Source: Coralliovum pocilloporae (GTDB taxonomy: Bacteria > Pseudomonadota > Alphaproteobacteria > Rhizobiales > Cohaesibacteraceae). Taken from it: 64,000 nt of DNA. Of this stretch, positions 9,830-18,554 are shown one piece after another. The first letter of the stretch is position 1. Every line of letters begins with the position of its first letter. The stretch is taken from positions 3,817,501-3,881,500 of the forward strand of contig NZ_CP132542.1 in assembly GCF_030845175.1 (NCBI RefSeq), in the 5' to 3' direction. The notes beneath the pieces are model-generated. The model made no database searches. It was not told the DNA's origin and saw only the letters and a program-made list of their open reading frames with translations. The translations under genes were made by a program, and so were the position numbers.

Positions 9830-9980
9830 ATACTGATTTATAAGAAAAATTGATTTTCGTGTCTTTTTGAACGGATTTCCGTACCACGTCCCTTTTTGCA
9901 CTTGACTCGCAACTGGAACGGATTCTAAGAGTGCCTCCAGAATTCTGACTGTAATTGTTAGGTTTACAGGAGACCCTGCC

Positions 9981-11390
9981 TTGTTCAGAACCACTCTTAA
10001 ATCCACGGTATTTCTGGTTGCAACCACCGCACTGGTCGGTTTTGCTCATGCTGGCGACACCTACGGCCCGTTCCCCGTCACGCTGAAAGGCTATAACGGC
10101 GACAAAACCAACTCTGTGTCCTATTCCGGCCAGATCGCTCGTCACGTCCTGCATGACAGCCTGAAAAAGCTGGCTGGCAAAGGCAATGGTGGTGCCAATG
10201 CGGCCGAGCTGGAAGCACAGCTGCTGTCCTACTTCAACGGTTCTGACGAAGATCTGCCGATCATCGCACCGGCTGGCAAGGACGGTTTTGCCGTCAAGCA
10301 GAAGACGCTGAATGAGATCTCCAAAGGCAAGAACATCTCAGGCAAGTTCTACAAGGGCGCAATGCCGGCATGGCCTGGCAATGTGACCGGTAAGGAAGCT
10401 GTTCTGCACATGATCAAGCTGGCGGCACAGTCCAATGGCGGCTTTGACGCGGAGAACGGCTATGACTGGGCTCAGCTCATTTCCAAGTTCACCATGGGCG
10501 CCATGATGTACAACCAGTCCATCGACAATTACCTCGATGAGAAACTGTCCGCCGACAACAAGCCGAACAATAAGCCTTACAAGGATGGTGCCCAGTATAC
10601 GGGTAAGGAGCATTCCTGGGATGAGGGCTTTGGCTATTGGGGCGCGCCTGCTCACGCCCTGAGCCTGACCCCGGATCAGGCCTATGCCATCTCCAAAGGC
10701 AAGGATCTGGCAGCGGCTGATGCCAATGGCGACGGCGTGGTTGATCTGAAGACTGAAATGGTCTTTGGTCCAGCCTATTATGCGGCTGGTGCAGACAGAA
10801 GCGGCACCAAGTCCACCAATTATTTCCACACCATCATGAAAGCCTTCCTGGATGGCCGCAAGCTGATCACATCTGCCAAGGGTGAAGCTCTGACAGATGC
10901 CCAGCGTGCCGAACTGAAAGGCTATGCCGCTGTTGTTGAAGAGAACTGGGAGAAGGTTCTGGCGGAAGCCACCTTCAAATATGCCGGTTCTGTTTACAAG
11001 GACATCAAGAAGCTGGCCGATGCCGGTGATGATGCAGCCAAGGCGGAAGCCTACCGCAAATATGTCAAGCACTGGGGTGAGCTGAAAGGCTTTGCCATGG
11101 CGCTGCAGACCGGCAAGAACAATCTTGGCTCCAGCGCTGTCGAGCTGAACCGGCTCATAGGCTTTGGCCCGGTTACCCTCGACAACACCTATGTGACCGG
11201 CCTTGATGCGGACGGCAATTTCGAGCGCAAGCGTCGCCTCGGCTGGAGCGATTACAAGCTCAACATGCTGAAAGTCCAGAAGCTGATGGCGGACCAGTTC
11301 GGTGTGAAAGCGCGTGCCAATGATGCAACGGCAGATCTGGCTGCTTTGGCAGACAAGATTGATGCAGTTGAAAACGCTGAAACCGACTAA
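9981..11390 (+). CDS. exported DUF4856 domain protein, probably iron-responsive
   Basis: The protein has 469 residues and starts at a TTG with a GGAG 8 nt upstream. There is no ATG nearby that keeps the signal peptide. A Sec signal (MFRTTLKSTVFLVATTALVG, cleavage after AHA) leads into the DUF4856 pattern: VSYSGQIARHVLHDSLK near 45, KFTMGAMMYNQ near 170, HSWDEGFGYWGAP near 211 and a KAFLDGRKLI segment near 290. An EF-hand-like loop (DANGDGVVD, about 246-254) may bind calcium. The function of DUF4856 is not established. The gene architecture recalls imelysin-type periplasmic iron-uptake proteins, and the iron box upstream supports an iron role. This is inference. Confidence 0.8.
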   Translation: MFRTTLKSTVFLVATTALVGFAHAGDTYGPFPVTLKGYNGDKTNSVSYSGQIARHVLHDSLKKLAGKGNGGANAAELEAQLLSYFNGSDEDLPIIAPAGKDGFAVKQKTLNEISKGKNISGKFYKGAMPAWPGNVTGKEAVLHMIKLAAQSNGGFDAENGYDWAQLISKFTMGAMMYNQSIDNYLDEKLSADNKPNNKPYKDGAQYTGKEHSWDEGFGYWGAPAHALSLTPDQAYAISKGKDLAAADANGDGVVDLKTEMVFGPAYYAAGADRSGTKSTNYFHTIMKAFLDGRKLITSAKGEALTDAQRAELKGYAAVVEENWEKVLAEATFKYAGSVYKDIKKLADAGDDAAKAEAYRKYVKHWGELKGFAMALQTGKNNLGSSAVELNRLIGFGPVTLDNTYVTGLDADGNFERKRRLGWSDYKLNMLKVQKLMADQFGVKARANDATADLAALADKIDAVENAETD

Positions 11391-11401
11391 ACTGTGATAT
11401 G

Positions 11402-11436
11402 GCCGGGTAGCGCGCCTTGCGTTACCCGGCTGTTTC
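11402..11436 (+). terminator. hairpin terminator or attenuator after the DUF4856 gene
   Basis: A perfect 8-bp stem GCCGGGTA/TACCCGGC with an inner CGC/GCG pair is followed by TGTTTCT, a weak T tract. It probably stops only part of the transcription into the next gene, which starts 34 bp later on the same strand. Confidence 0.5.
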
Positions 11437-11469
11437 TCCGGGGCAGAACAGAAAGCAGACAGGGATCAG

Positions 11470-12591
11470 ATGGATTTTCCTGACGTTATCTTTTCGGTCT
11501 TCTCGGACTTCACAAACCCCAAGAAGCGGGTTTTTGTGGGCTATCTGGCCCTGTCCATGGTCATCGCCTTCCTGTGGCTGGTTCTTGCCCGGCGGGAAAA
11601 GCTTTCCAAATCATGGGCGAGGATCCTCGACAAGCGGGTCTTCTTTTCGTCATCAGCCGTTGCTGATTACAAAATTTTTGTCATCAACCGGCTGTTCTCT
11701 CTCTTCATTTCACCGCTTCTGTTTACCCAGCTGCTGATCGCGACAAGCCTGTTCTTCATCCTGCATGAGCAGAGCCTCGTCCCGCAGGGGCATTTTGCCG
11801 AAACCAGCAAGGCTGTGGTGATCGCGCTGTTCTCCATCGCCATGTTTGTGATGGATGATTTCACCAAATATCTTGCCCATCGCTGGATGCACCGGTTCCC
11901 CATCCTGTGGGCCATCCACAAGGTGCATCATTCTGCAGAAACCCTGACGCCGGTCACCGTCTATCGGGTTCACCCGCTGGAAGGTCTGCTCTATGCCATG
12001 CGCGGCACGGTCGCCCAGGGCAGTGTGATGGCGCTGTTTATCTTCCTGTTCGGCAACAAGGTGGACCTCTATACGGTGGTGGGCGTCAATGTGCTGGTGT
12101 TCATCTTCCACGTGACAGGGTCCAACCTGCGGCACTCGCACATCAACATCAGCTACTGGCCGTGGCTTGAGCATCTCTTCATCTCACCGGCCCAGCATCA
12201 GCTCCACCATTCTGTGGCGGAAGAGCATTTTGACAAGAATTTCGGTGCGGCGCTGGCCATCTGGGACTGGCTGTTCGGCTCCCTGCATATCTCGGATTCC
12301 GAGCAGGACCTGACCTTCGGCCTTGATGCCTCCGAGCGCTCATCCGGCGACAAGCTGCTGGTGCTCTACTGGCAACCGGTCAAGGATATCGGACGGATCC
12401 TCACCCGGCCCTGGCGCAGGCTGGGGAAGCGGTTTTCAGAGAAATGGTTTTCTGGGGAGCCGGAAAGCAGCCGCATCGGGTTCGGCACGCGTTTGCACCG
12501 GCACTATGGCGGAGCGATCAATGATGACATCGCGCCTGCCAGTGGACCCATGCGGAGTAAGACCCCGCACGATCCAATTTCATTTGACTGA
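11470..12591 (+). CDS. sterol desaturase / fatty acid hydroxylase family membrane protein
   Basis: The protein has 373 residues with at least four membrane segments. It carries the diiron histidine boxes of the fatty acid hydroxylase superfamily: HRWMH near 137, HKVHH near 150, LRHSH near 222 and HQLHH near 243. Such enzymes use O2 and two iron atoms to hydroxylate or desaturate lipids, carotenoids or sterol-like substrates. The exact substrate cannot be told. It lies 79 bp after the DUF4856 gene on the same strand and may be partly co-transcribed with it, past a weak hairpin. The last 90 residues are charged and probably cytoplasmic. Confidence 0.88.
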   Translation: MDFPDVIFSVFSDFTNPKKRVFVGYLALSMVIAFLWLVLARREKLSKSWARILDKRVFFSSSAVADYKIFVINRLFSLFISPLLFTQLLIATSLFFILHEQSLVPQGHFAETSKAVVIALFSIAMFVMDDFTKYLAHRWMHRFPILWAIHKVHHSAETLTPVTVYRVHPLEGLLYAMRGTVAQGSVMALFIFLFGNKVDLYTVVGVNVLVFIFHVTGSNLRHSHINISYWPWLEHLFISPAQHQLHHSVAEEHFDKNFGAALAIWDWLFGSLHISDSEQDLTFGLDASERSSGDKLLVLYWQPVKDIGRILTRPWRRLGKRFSEKWFSGEPESSRIGFGTRLHRHYGGAINDDIAPASGPMRSKTPHDPISFD

Positions 12592-12602
12592 TCATAAGAT
12601 TG

Positions 12603-12652
12603 AAGCGTGTTGTTCCCCGCCAAACCGGTCCCCACTTTGGCGCAACACGCTT
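12603..12652. repeat. RIME-like palindromic element, copy 1
   Basis: This is a 50-bp nested palindrome: outer arms AAGCGTGTTG and CAACACGCTT, inner arms CGCCAAA and TTTGGCG, loop with CCGGTCCCC. Copy 2 at 36051-36102 has the same architecture and loop. It lies between two converging genes and may also act as a bidirectional terminator. Confidence 0.75.
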
Positions 12653-12692
12653 TAGAAACACCGCTGCCAATTCAGGTTAAAGGTCTGGCGCT

Positions 12693-13847
12693 TTAAGCCG
12701 GTTTTGCGTCGCCGCCGATGCGCAGGGCCCGTTCCTCATCAACCACGTCTTGCGGGAACTGGCTCATGAAGCAGCAGCATACGCCTTCGTCGATCATGGT
12801 GCGGGGGCCGTGCGGGTGCGCGATATGGGTATAGACCCCGTGGCTGTGACCATGCCCGTGCCCATGATGGTGGTGATGCCCGTGCCCATGATCGTGACTG
12901 TGCCCGTGATCGTGAGAATGGCCATGGGAGTGATCATGATCGTGGCTGTGGTCATGGTCGTGGCCGTTGCCGCTTTCATCATCAAGCGGGTCGCGGAATT
13001 CGGCGTGGTGGTGATGCACATCCACCTCACCGCGCGCCAGACGGTCCTTGAAGGAGGCCATCAGGTCGTGCTCGTCAACCATCTGGTCCCGGCGGGCTTC
13101 GTCAATGCGTTCAATGAATGTGTCGATCACATGGTCCTGGTCAGCCAGATAATGGGCCTTGTGGAAGGTCACATCCGGATGGTTCTCCGCAACCCGGTCC
13201 ACATAATTGTAGATGCGGTCGATCAACCGGCCCGAGAACAGGAAGTAAGGTGCCACGACAACCTTGCGGAAGCCCATTTTCAGGGCCATTTCCAGCCCGC
13301 GACCGACAGACGGATAGGTAACGCCGGAATAGACCGTTTCAGACCAGCCGAAGCCCATATTCTCGCTGACAATGCGGGTCAGCCGGGCTGCTTCTGCATT
13401 GGCCATTGTGTCCGATGTGCCGCGCCCCACAACCACCAGCATGGTGTCGTAGAGGTCGCCTGAATGCACATGGTCAACGCCGAGCGCTTCCAGAATGCGC
13501 GCTTCAAAGGCTGCTATCATCTGCGGGTGCAGGCCGAGCTCGCGACCATATTTCACCGTCAGCCCCGGGTTCTTCTCCTGATATGTGGTGAGAACGGACG
13601 GGATATCATTCTTGGCGTGTGTTGCCGCAAACAGCATGCCGGGAACGGCAATGATCTCGTCAACACCGGCATCGCGCAGGGCATCCAGACCCATGTGAAT
13701 ATTGGGGGCTGAATATTCCAGAAAACCATATTCCACCGGGGTCTCGGGGAAACGTGCCCGAAGGCCCTTGGCCAGAAGAGCGAATTCCTCTTCAGCGGAT
13801 TTGGCGCGGCTGCCGTGGCCGCAAATCATGATGCCGGTCTTGGTCAT
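12693..13847 (-). CDS. cbiX: sirohydrochlorin cobaltochelatase with His-rich C-terminal tail
   Basis: CbiX inserts Co2+ into sirohydrochlorin in anaerobic-type cobalamin synthesis. Starting at the ATG at 13847 gives 384 residues. Two chelatase repeats occupy residues about 1-250. The first has the catalytic-type motif CGHGSR (His11), and the second has VVVGRGTSD near 150 and VVVAPYFLFSG near 205. After a DVHHHH run near 278, residues about 290-345 are mostly alternating His with Asp, Ser or Gly, followed by GVCCCF near the C-terminus. Some CbiX proteins carry His-rich tails and Cys motifs for metal storage or an iron-sulfur centre, but this tail is unusually long. No other cobalamin gene is nearby. 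Confidence 0.88.
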   Translation of the reverse strand: MTKTGIMICGHGSRAKSAEEEFALLAKGLRARFPETPVEYGFLEYSAPNIHMGLDALRDAGVDEIIAVPGMLFAATHAKNDIPSVLTTYQEKNPGLTVKYGRELGLHPQMIAAFEARILEALGVDHVHSGDLYDTMLVVVGRGTSDTMANAEAARLTRIVSENMGFGWSETVYSGVTYPSVGRGLEMALKMGFRKVVVAPYFLFSGRLIDRIYNYVDRVAENHPDVTFHKAHYLADQDHVIDTFIERIDEARRDQMVDEHDLMASFKDRLARGEVDVHHHHAEFRDPLDDESGNGHDHDHSHDHDHSHGHSHDHGHSHDHGHGHHHHHGHGHGHSHGVYTHIAHPHGPRTMIDEGVCCCFMSQFPQDVVDEERALRIGGDAKPA

Positions 13848-13971
13848 ATGAACTCTCGCATGTTTTGCCTCTCTCTTACTGCGCAGGCGCTGTTTGGGAA
13901 AGCCCATTCCGCCATGCCTCCGCATTTTTTCGCAAGAGACTGAATGATAAGCCGAGTGTGTACGCGTCAGG

Positions 13972-15345
13972 CTATGGTCTGGATTTGTTAGCCTGCCCTT
14001 CAAGAGCCAGATCCAGCAGGTGATTGAAACCCTCGTCTGGGAGATCATCAAACCGCAGGGCCAGCGCTTCAAGCTCCCCCGCCCGCTCCGCACCCAGAAC
14101 AGGGTCGGCAAAAAGGTGGAACTTGCGGGTGAATTCCTCATCACTCAGCGGATTATCCGGGTCTCCCTTGGGGCGGCGCGGGTCTGAACGAAGGGTCCGG
14201 CCGTCTGTCAGGGTCAGGGCCACATGAGCCCAGCGTTCTGTTTTTGCCAGCCGGTTATAGGTCTCGTCTTCCTGAAGCTCCGTTCTGCGGCTGAGACGGA
14301 GGATATCGGGGTCTGAGAAGATCGCGGGCTGTAGTTCGTCAAGGCCGACTTTCCCGCGGACGGCCATCATGGCAACGGGGAAGCAGATGGAATAGGCCAG
14401 CTCGTCCATGCTTTGCGGTTCAGGCCCTGCCAGCTCAACCGCATTGTGGAACGTCACCACCTGAATGCGGTCGATATCCCTATGGGACAGGCGGTGCTCT
14501 GTCATCAGGTCCTTGAGAGCGTCCATGGCGGGATGAGCCCAGCGACAGACCGGATAGCGCTTGTAGTGAGTCATGGTCACAATATCCCAGCGTTCGCCAA
14601 GATCGCCCCACCAGGCTTCAATCCCGTCTCCTTCCGCTGTGATGGCCGGAGCGCCGGTGAACCCCATCTGCGCCATCTGTATGGCTGAGACACCGGTGGG
14701 CGCGCCCCAGCCGACCCCGTCCCGCAGCATGGTGGGATGGGCAATGCAGCGCATCATCTGGCTGCGCGGGGCGTGGTATTCGGCAATGCCTGCGGCGTGG
14801 CGGATCTGATCCGGTTCAAGCCCGAGCAGCCTGCCACCGCCGGTGGCCAGCCCCAGTGCGGCCCAGGTGCCCGAGGTGTGATAGTCCGGCACGGTCTCAT
14901 GCTGGGTGACCCCGGCGCGATAGGCGGTTTCATAGCCGAGCGCCAGAGCCAGCATCAGGTCTCTGCCGGTCACCGTCTGCCCGCCGCAGCGCATCATGTC
15001 CACCAGCGCCAGAAGGCCGGGGATGATGCAGGAGCCCGCATGGCCCTTGCAGGGGGAAGAGCCGTCATGGGCATCAATGGAATCCACTGTGAAGGCCCCG
15101 GCAAAGGCAGCACCAGCCGGAGAGGCCGTGCGACCGTGCATCAGAATACGGGAGGATGGTGCATTGGGCCCGGACTGCCAGAAGGCGGTGGCGTAGTCGC
15201 GGGTGATCCGGGCAATTTCTGTGGTGCTGCCAATGGCGGCCACTCCCAGCGTATCGCACAGGCTGCGGCGCAGCACCTGCCGGACGTCTTCGGGAATGGC
15301 CTCATACGTCAGGCCGTCAACAAAGGCGGCATAGGATAGTCCCAT
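13972..15345 (-). CDS. MmgE/PrpD family protein
   Basis: The protein has 457 residues, the usual length for the MmgE/PrpD fold (2-methylcitrate dehydratase, iminodisuccinate epimerase, cis-aconitate decarboxylase relatives). Family features include RRSLCDTLGVAAIGS near 27, an AGAFTVDSIDAHDGS segment with an Asp-Ala-His-Asp motif, and CKGHAGS near 100. The substrate is not predictable. There are no prpB or prpC genes beside it, so a methylcitrate role is unsupported. It follows an aminotransferase gene by 3 bp on the same strand, so the two form an operon and may act in one amino-acid or dicarboxylate pathway. Confidence 0.85.
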   Translation of the reverse strand: MGLSYAAFVDGLTYEAIPEDVRQVLRRSLCDTLGVAAIGSTTEIARITRDYATAFWQSGPNAPSSRILMHGRTASPAGAAFAGAFTVDSIDAHDGSSPCKGHAGSCIIPGLLALVDMMRCGGQTVTGRDLMLALALGYETAYRAGVTQHETVPDYHTSGTWAALGLATGGGRLLGLEPDQIRHAAGIAEYHAPRSQMMRCIAHPTMLRDGVGWGAPTGVSAIQMAQMGFTGAPAITAEGDGIEAWWGDLGERWDIVTMTHYKRYPVCRWAHPAMDALKDLMTEHRLSHRDIDRIQVVTFHNAVELAGPEPQSMDELAYSICFPVAMMAVRGKVGLDELQPAIFSDPDILRLSRRTELQEDETYNRLAKTERWAHVALTLTDGRTLRSDPRRPKGDPDNPLSDEEFTRKFHLFADPVLGAERAGELEALALRFDDLPDEGFNHLLDLALEGQANKSRP

Positions 15346-15348
15346 AGG

Positions 15349-16575
15349 TCACCTCAACTGTTCGACCGCGCTGGCAATGGCGGTCACGGCGGCGCGCAGG
15401 TCATCTTCAGAGGCCGCGTAGGAAAAGCGCAGATATGGGTCATATTCAAAGCCAGAGCCCGGCACCAGAGCAACGCCCGCCTCCTCGAGCAGATAAGCGG
15501 CAAGGTCCGTGCTGGTGGTCAGTGTCTTGCCCCCGGGCGTCTCTCGCCCCAGAAGACCGTCACAATTGGGATAGAGATAAAACGCTCCCTCCGGCCTGTT
15601 CGGTCTGAGGCCGGGAATGCCGGACAGCCCGTCAATCAGCAGATCGCGGCGGGTTTTGAAGATCGCGGCCCGGCGCTGTAATTCACCCTGCGGGCCGTCC
15701 AGCGCTTCCATTCCGGCATATTGTGCGGGCGTTGGCGGGCTGCCGGTATTCTGCGACATGACCTTGCGTACAGCTGCAATCAGATAGGCTGGTCCACCCA
15801 CATAACCCAGCCGCCAGCCGGTCATGGAATAGGCTTTTGACAGGCCGTTCAGGGTCAGAACCCGCTCATACAGTCGTGGCTCCACCTCGGCCAGAGTACG
15901 GAACCGGAAGCCGTCATAGACGATATGCTCGTAGATATCGTCTGCGAACACCAGCACATGCGGATGCTTCAGCAGAACATGGGCCAGCTCCTTCAACGCG
16001 GCCTCGTCATAGGCCGCGCCGGTGGGGTTGGAGGGAGAATTGAGAAACAGAACCTTGCTCTTGGGCGTAATTGCCCGGTCGAGATCATCCGGTGTCAGAC
16101 GGAAGCCGTTTTCCTCGCGGCAGGGCACCAGCACGGCTTCAGCTCCAGCCAGCGCCGCCATGCCCATGTAGGACGTCCAGGCCGGGGTCGGGATAATCAC
16201 CTCGTCACCGGGATTGATCACCGCCTGCAGACAATGGAACAGCAGAGGCTTCAACCCCGCATCGGCCATAATCTGGTCCGGGGTATAATCCAGGTTATTG
16301 TCCCGCTTGAACTTGCGGCTGACTGCGGCGCGAAAGGCCGTCATGCCCTCAAGAGCCGTATAGGTGTTGAGCCCGTCGCGAATGGCCCTGATCCCGGCCT
16401 CCTTGACGGGTTCGGGAATATCAAAATCCGGCTCGCCGATGGAGAGATCGATAATCCGGCGACCTTCCTCCTTCAGCCGGGCCGCGCGGGAATAGATCTC
16501 GCTGATGGGGGATGGTTTGAACCGGTCGAGACTGCGGGCGATGGATGACATGAACGGCAGGCTCCTTTCAGACAC
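15349..16575 (-). CDS. class I/II pyridoxal-phosphate aminotransferase
   Basis: The protein has 408 residues of the aspartate-aminotransferase fold type I. Visible motifs are SIGEPDFDIPEPV near 46, LNSPSNPTGAAY near 172 (Asn that contacts PLP), ADDIYEHIVYDGF near 210, and the lysine motif LSKAYSMTGWRLGY near 245. The C-terminal LRFSYAASEDDL carries the substrate-carboxylate arginine. It resembles subgroup Ib aspartate/aromatic transaminases, with specificity unknown. It is the first gene of a two-gene operon with the PrpD-family gene 3 bp downstream. Confidence 0.88.
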   Translation of the reverse strand: MSERSLPFMSSIARSLDRFKPSPISEIYSRAARLKEEGRRIIDLSIGEPDFDIPEPVKEAGIRAIRDGLNTYTALEGMTAFRAAVSRKFKRDNNLDYTPDQIMADAGLKPLLFHCLQAVINPGDEVIIPTPAWTSYMGMAALAGAEAVLVPCREENGFRLTPDDLDRAITPKSKVLFLNSPSNPTGAAYDEAALKELAHVLLKHPHVLVFADDIYEHIVYDGFRFRTLAEVEPRLYERVLTLNGLSKAYSMTGWRLGYVGGPAYLIAAVRKVMSQNTGSPPTPAQYAGMEALDGPQGELQRRAAIFKTRRDLLIDGLSGIPGLRPNRPEGAFYLYPNCDGLLGRETPGGKTLTTSTDLAAYLLEEAGVALVPGSGFEYDPYLRFSYAASEDDLRAAVTAIASAVEQLR

Positions 16576-16701
16576 TGTCAGGAGAGACTGCCCCGGAACG
16601 GGCCGCCTGTCGAGGCGGGATTATCCGTGATCGGGCCTATTGTTTTCATCCGGTGGTGAAGGCTTTTCAAAGCCCGGCCCCGGCCCTGGCTCCGGACGCC
16701 G

Positions 16702-17610
16702 TTACTGCGCTGCAGCCAGCAGCATTTCCTCACGCTTTTCCATCACCCAGGAGCGGAAGCTCTTCACATTGCGGAACTTGGCCTTGCGCTCCGGCCAGGT
16801 CAGGTAATATTTCCGCCCCGTCTTCACCGGGCTGTCAAAGGGTTTGACCAGTGCGCCGGACTGCAGGGCATCATCGGCATAAGGCGTGCGGCCAATGGCA
16901 ATGCCGAGGGAATCCTGCGCGGCCCGCATGGCCAGCGAGCGGCCCTCCACATCCACATGGTTCTGCGGACGGCTTTCCGGCACCTGATGCACGGCCAGCC
17001 AGCGGTCCCATTCGCCGGGATGGTTGGTGCAGATGATCATGGTGTGCTTGGCCAGATCGGCAGGTGTTTCAACGGGGCCGAAATCCGCCAGATAATCCGG
17101 ACTGCAGACGGGCACGATCTCCTCCTCGAACAGCAGTGCGGAGGGGTGTTGCGGGTCCGGGTCTTCCGTGTAGGTGATGGCCAGATCCACCTCTGATCCG
17201 GCAAAGGGAATGGGCTCATAGGTGGTGATCAGCTTGACGGACACATCCGGGTTCTGCCGCCTGTATTCCGCCAGCCGCGGGATCAGCCAGATCTCCGCAA
17301 AGGACGGGAACAGGTTGATGGACAGGCTGGCCTCATCCCGGCGATCCTCAATCCGGCTGGTGGCTTCCTCCAGCAGGTTGAGCGCCTGGCTGACCGGTTC
17401 CAGATAGTTCCGCGCCATATCAGTCAGCGCCAGCTTGTTCTGGTTGCGGATGAACAGGCAGACGCCGAGATAATCCTCAAGCGACTTGATCTGGTGACTG
17501 ATGGCGGATGGTGACAGCGACAGCTCAACCGCAGCGCGCTTGAAACTGCAATGGCGGGCGGCGGCCTCAAAGGCGCGCAGTGCCGCAAATGGCGGTAAGG
17601 ACCGGCCCAT
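16702..17610 (-). CDS. LysR-family regulator, GcvA-like
   Basis: The protein has 302 residues. The N-terminal winged helix-turn-helix (LPPFAALRAFEAAARHCSFK, then AAVELSLSPSAISHQIKSLE) and the layout of the effector domain are like GcvA/AmpR-type LysR proteins. It is divergent from the VOC-domain gene at 17763, and the 150-bp gap holds two inverted repeats, so it probably regulates that gene and itself. The ligand is unknown. Confidence 0.9.
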   Translation of the reverse strand: MGRSLPPFAALRAFEAAARHCSFKRAAVELSLSPSAISHQIKSLEDYLGVCLFIRNQNKLALTDMARNYLEPVSQALNLLEEATSRIEDRRDEASLSINLFPSFAEIWLIPRLAEYRRQNPDVSVKLITTYEPIPFAGSEVDLAITYTEDPDPQHPSALLFEEEIVPVCSPDYLADFGPVETPADLAKHTMIICTNHPGEWDRWLAVHQVPESRPQNHVDVEGRSLAMRAAQDSLGIAIGRTPYADDALQSGALVKPFDSPVKTGRKYYLTWPERKAKFRNVKSFRSWVMEKREEMLLAAAQ

Positions 17611-17647
17611 GCCGAAGACCCCGACTCTTTCCCGTTTTGACGTCCGC

Positions 17648-17732
17648 CTTATTGTCGACCGATAATAAGAGCGATTATTCTGTTGGTATTACAGACTTTT
17701 TCGCGCAAAAAGGTCAAGTCACACCGTGTGAC
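17648..17732. promoter_or_regulatory. two inverted repeats in the LysR/VOC divergent promoter
   Basis: Repeat 1 (17648-17669) has arms CTTATT and AATAAG separated by 10 nt, like a LysR box near the regulator start. Repeat 2 (17718-17732) is a perfect GTCACAC-C-GTGTGAC palindrome 30 bp before the VOC gene. Repeat 1 suits LysR. Repeat 2 has a different form and may bind another regulator. Confidence 0.5.
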
Positions 17733-17762
17733 ATTTCGTGACCATCAACAGAGTTGAAGCCC

Positions 17763-18515
17763 ATGCAGTTTTCGCGCCTGACCCTGAATGCTGAAGACCC
17801 CGCCATTCTTGAGCGGTTCTACAAGGATATGCTGGGTATGCGCACTCTGTCTGACGACGGGGGCAGGCCACGGCTCGGCTATGACGAGGCCCAGTGCGGG
17901 CTCTGTTTTCAACAGGCCGATATGGGTCCCTATACGCACGACCCGTCAGATTTCTACTGGAAAATAGGCCTCACCGTCCGCAATCTCGACCATGCGGTGG
18001 CCTGGCTCACCAGTCAGGGCTGGCCGGTCACCGCCCCGCGCCAGTTCCGCGATATTGGTTATATGTCAAAGGTTCAGGACCCCGGCGGCTTTGTCATCGA
18101 ACTGCTGCAACAGGGGTTTGAAGGCCGCGAGCAGGATCCGGGGCCGGGACATCCCATCGGCGGGCAGGCCATCTTCGCCCATATCACCCTGCGGGTAACC
18201 GATATTGCGCGCTCCAGAGCCTATTGCGAGGATGCGCTGGGCCTTCGTCTGATGTCCATCCAGCCCGTCACAGACTACGGCTTCTGCCTCTATTTCTACA
18301 CCTGGAGCAGTGAACCCCTGCCCGACCCGGACCTGACCTCGGTCTCAAACCGCGAATGGCTCTGGGCCCGCCCCACCACCATCCTCGAACTGCAGCACCT
18401 GGAAGACCCGACCCGCTCCGTCATCATGCCACAACCCGGCTATGCCGGACTTGGCGCGGTGCACTGGCAGGATGCGGATGGCGCGGAGGATGCGGTTGCG
18501 TTTGAGGGGTTTTAG
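17763..18515 (+). CDS. VOC-superfamily protein with two glyoxalase-like domains
   Basis: The protein has 250 residues with two vicinal-oxygen-chelate domains: residues about 1-118 (FSRLTLNAEDPAILERFYKD to DPGGFVIELLQQ) and about 135-250 (FAHITLRVTDIARSRAYCED onward). Such proteins include glyoxalases, ring-cleavage dioxygenases and antibiotic-binding proteins. The metal ligands are not clear enough to assign an activity. I start at the ATG at 17763. A TTG at 17754 adds only three residues. It is divergent from a LysR gene. The stop codon is followed directly by the AT-rich methyltransferase island. Confidence 0.8.
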   Translation: MQFSRLTLNAEDPAILERFYKDMLGMRTLSDDGGRPRLGYDEAQCGLCFQQADMGPYTHDPSDFYWKIGLTVRNLDHAVAWLTSQGWPVTAPRQFRDIGYMSKVQDPGGFVIELLQQGFEGREQDPGPGHPIGGQAIFAHITLRVTDIARSRAYCEDALGLRLMSIQPVTDYGFCLYFYTWSSEPLPDPDLTSVSNREWLWARPTTILELQHLEDPTRSVIMPQPGYAGLGAVHWQDADGAEDAVAFEGF

Positions 18516-18554
18516 AGAAAATCTATCATTTCTGTGAACTTACCCCGTTCAGTA

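Noticed and set aside
12830-13020. DNA tandem repeat or CRISPR-like array.
   Set aside because: The repetition is the His codon alternation of the CbiX tail, with no regular repeat-spacer spacing.
13848-13971. Cobalamin riboswitch before cbiX.
   Set aside because: I looked for the B12-box and its partner motifs on the minus strand and did not find them.
13972-15345. 2-methylcitrate dehydratase prpD.
   Set aside because: No prpB or prpC gene is present, and the neighbour is an aminotransferase, so only the family name is safe.
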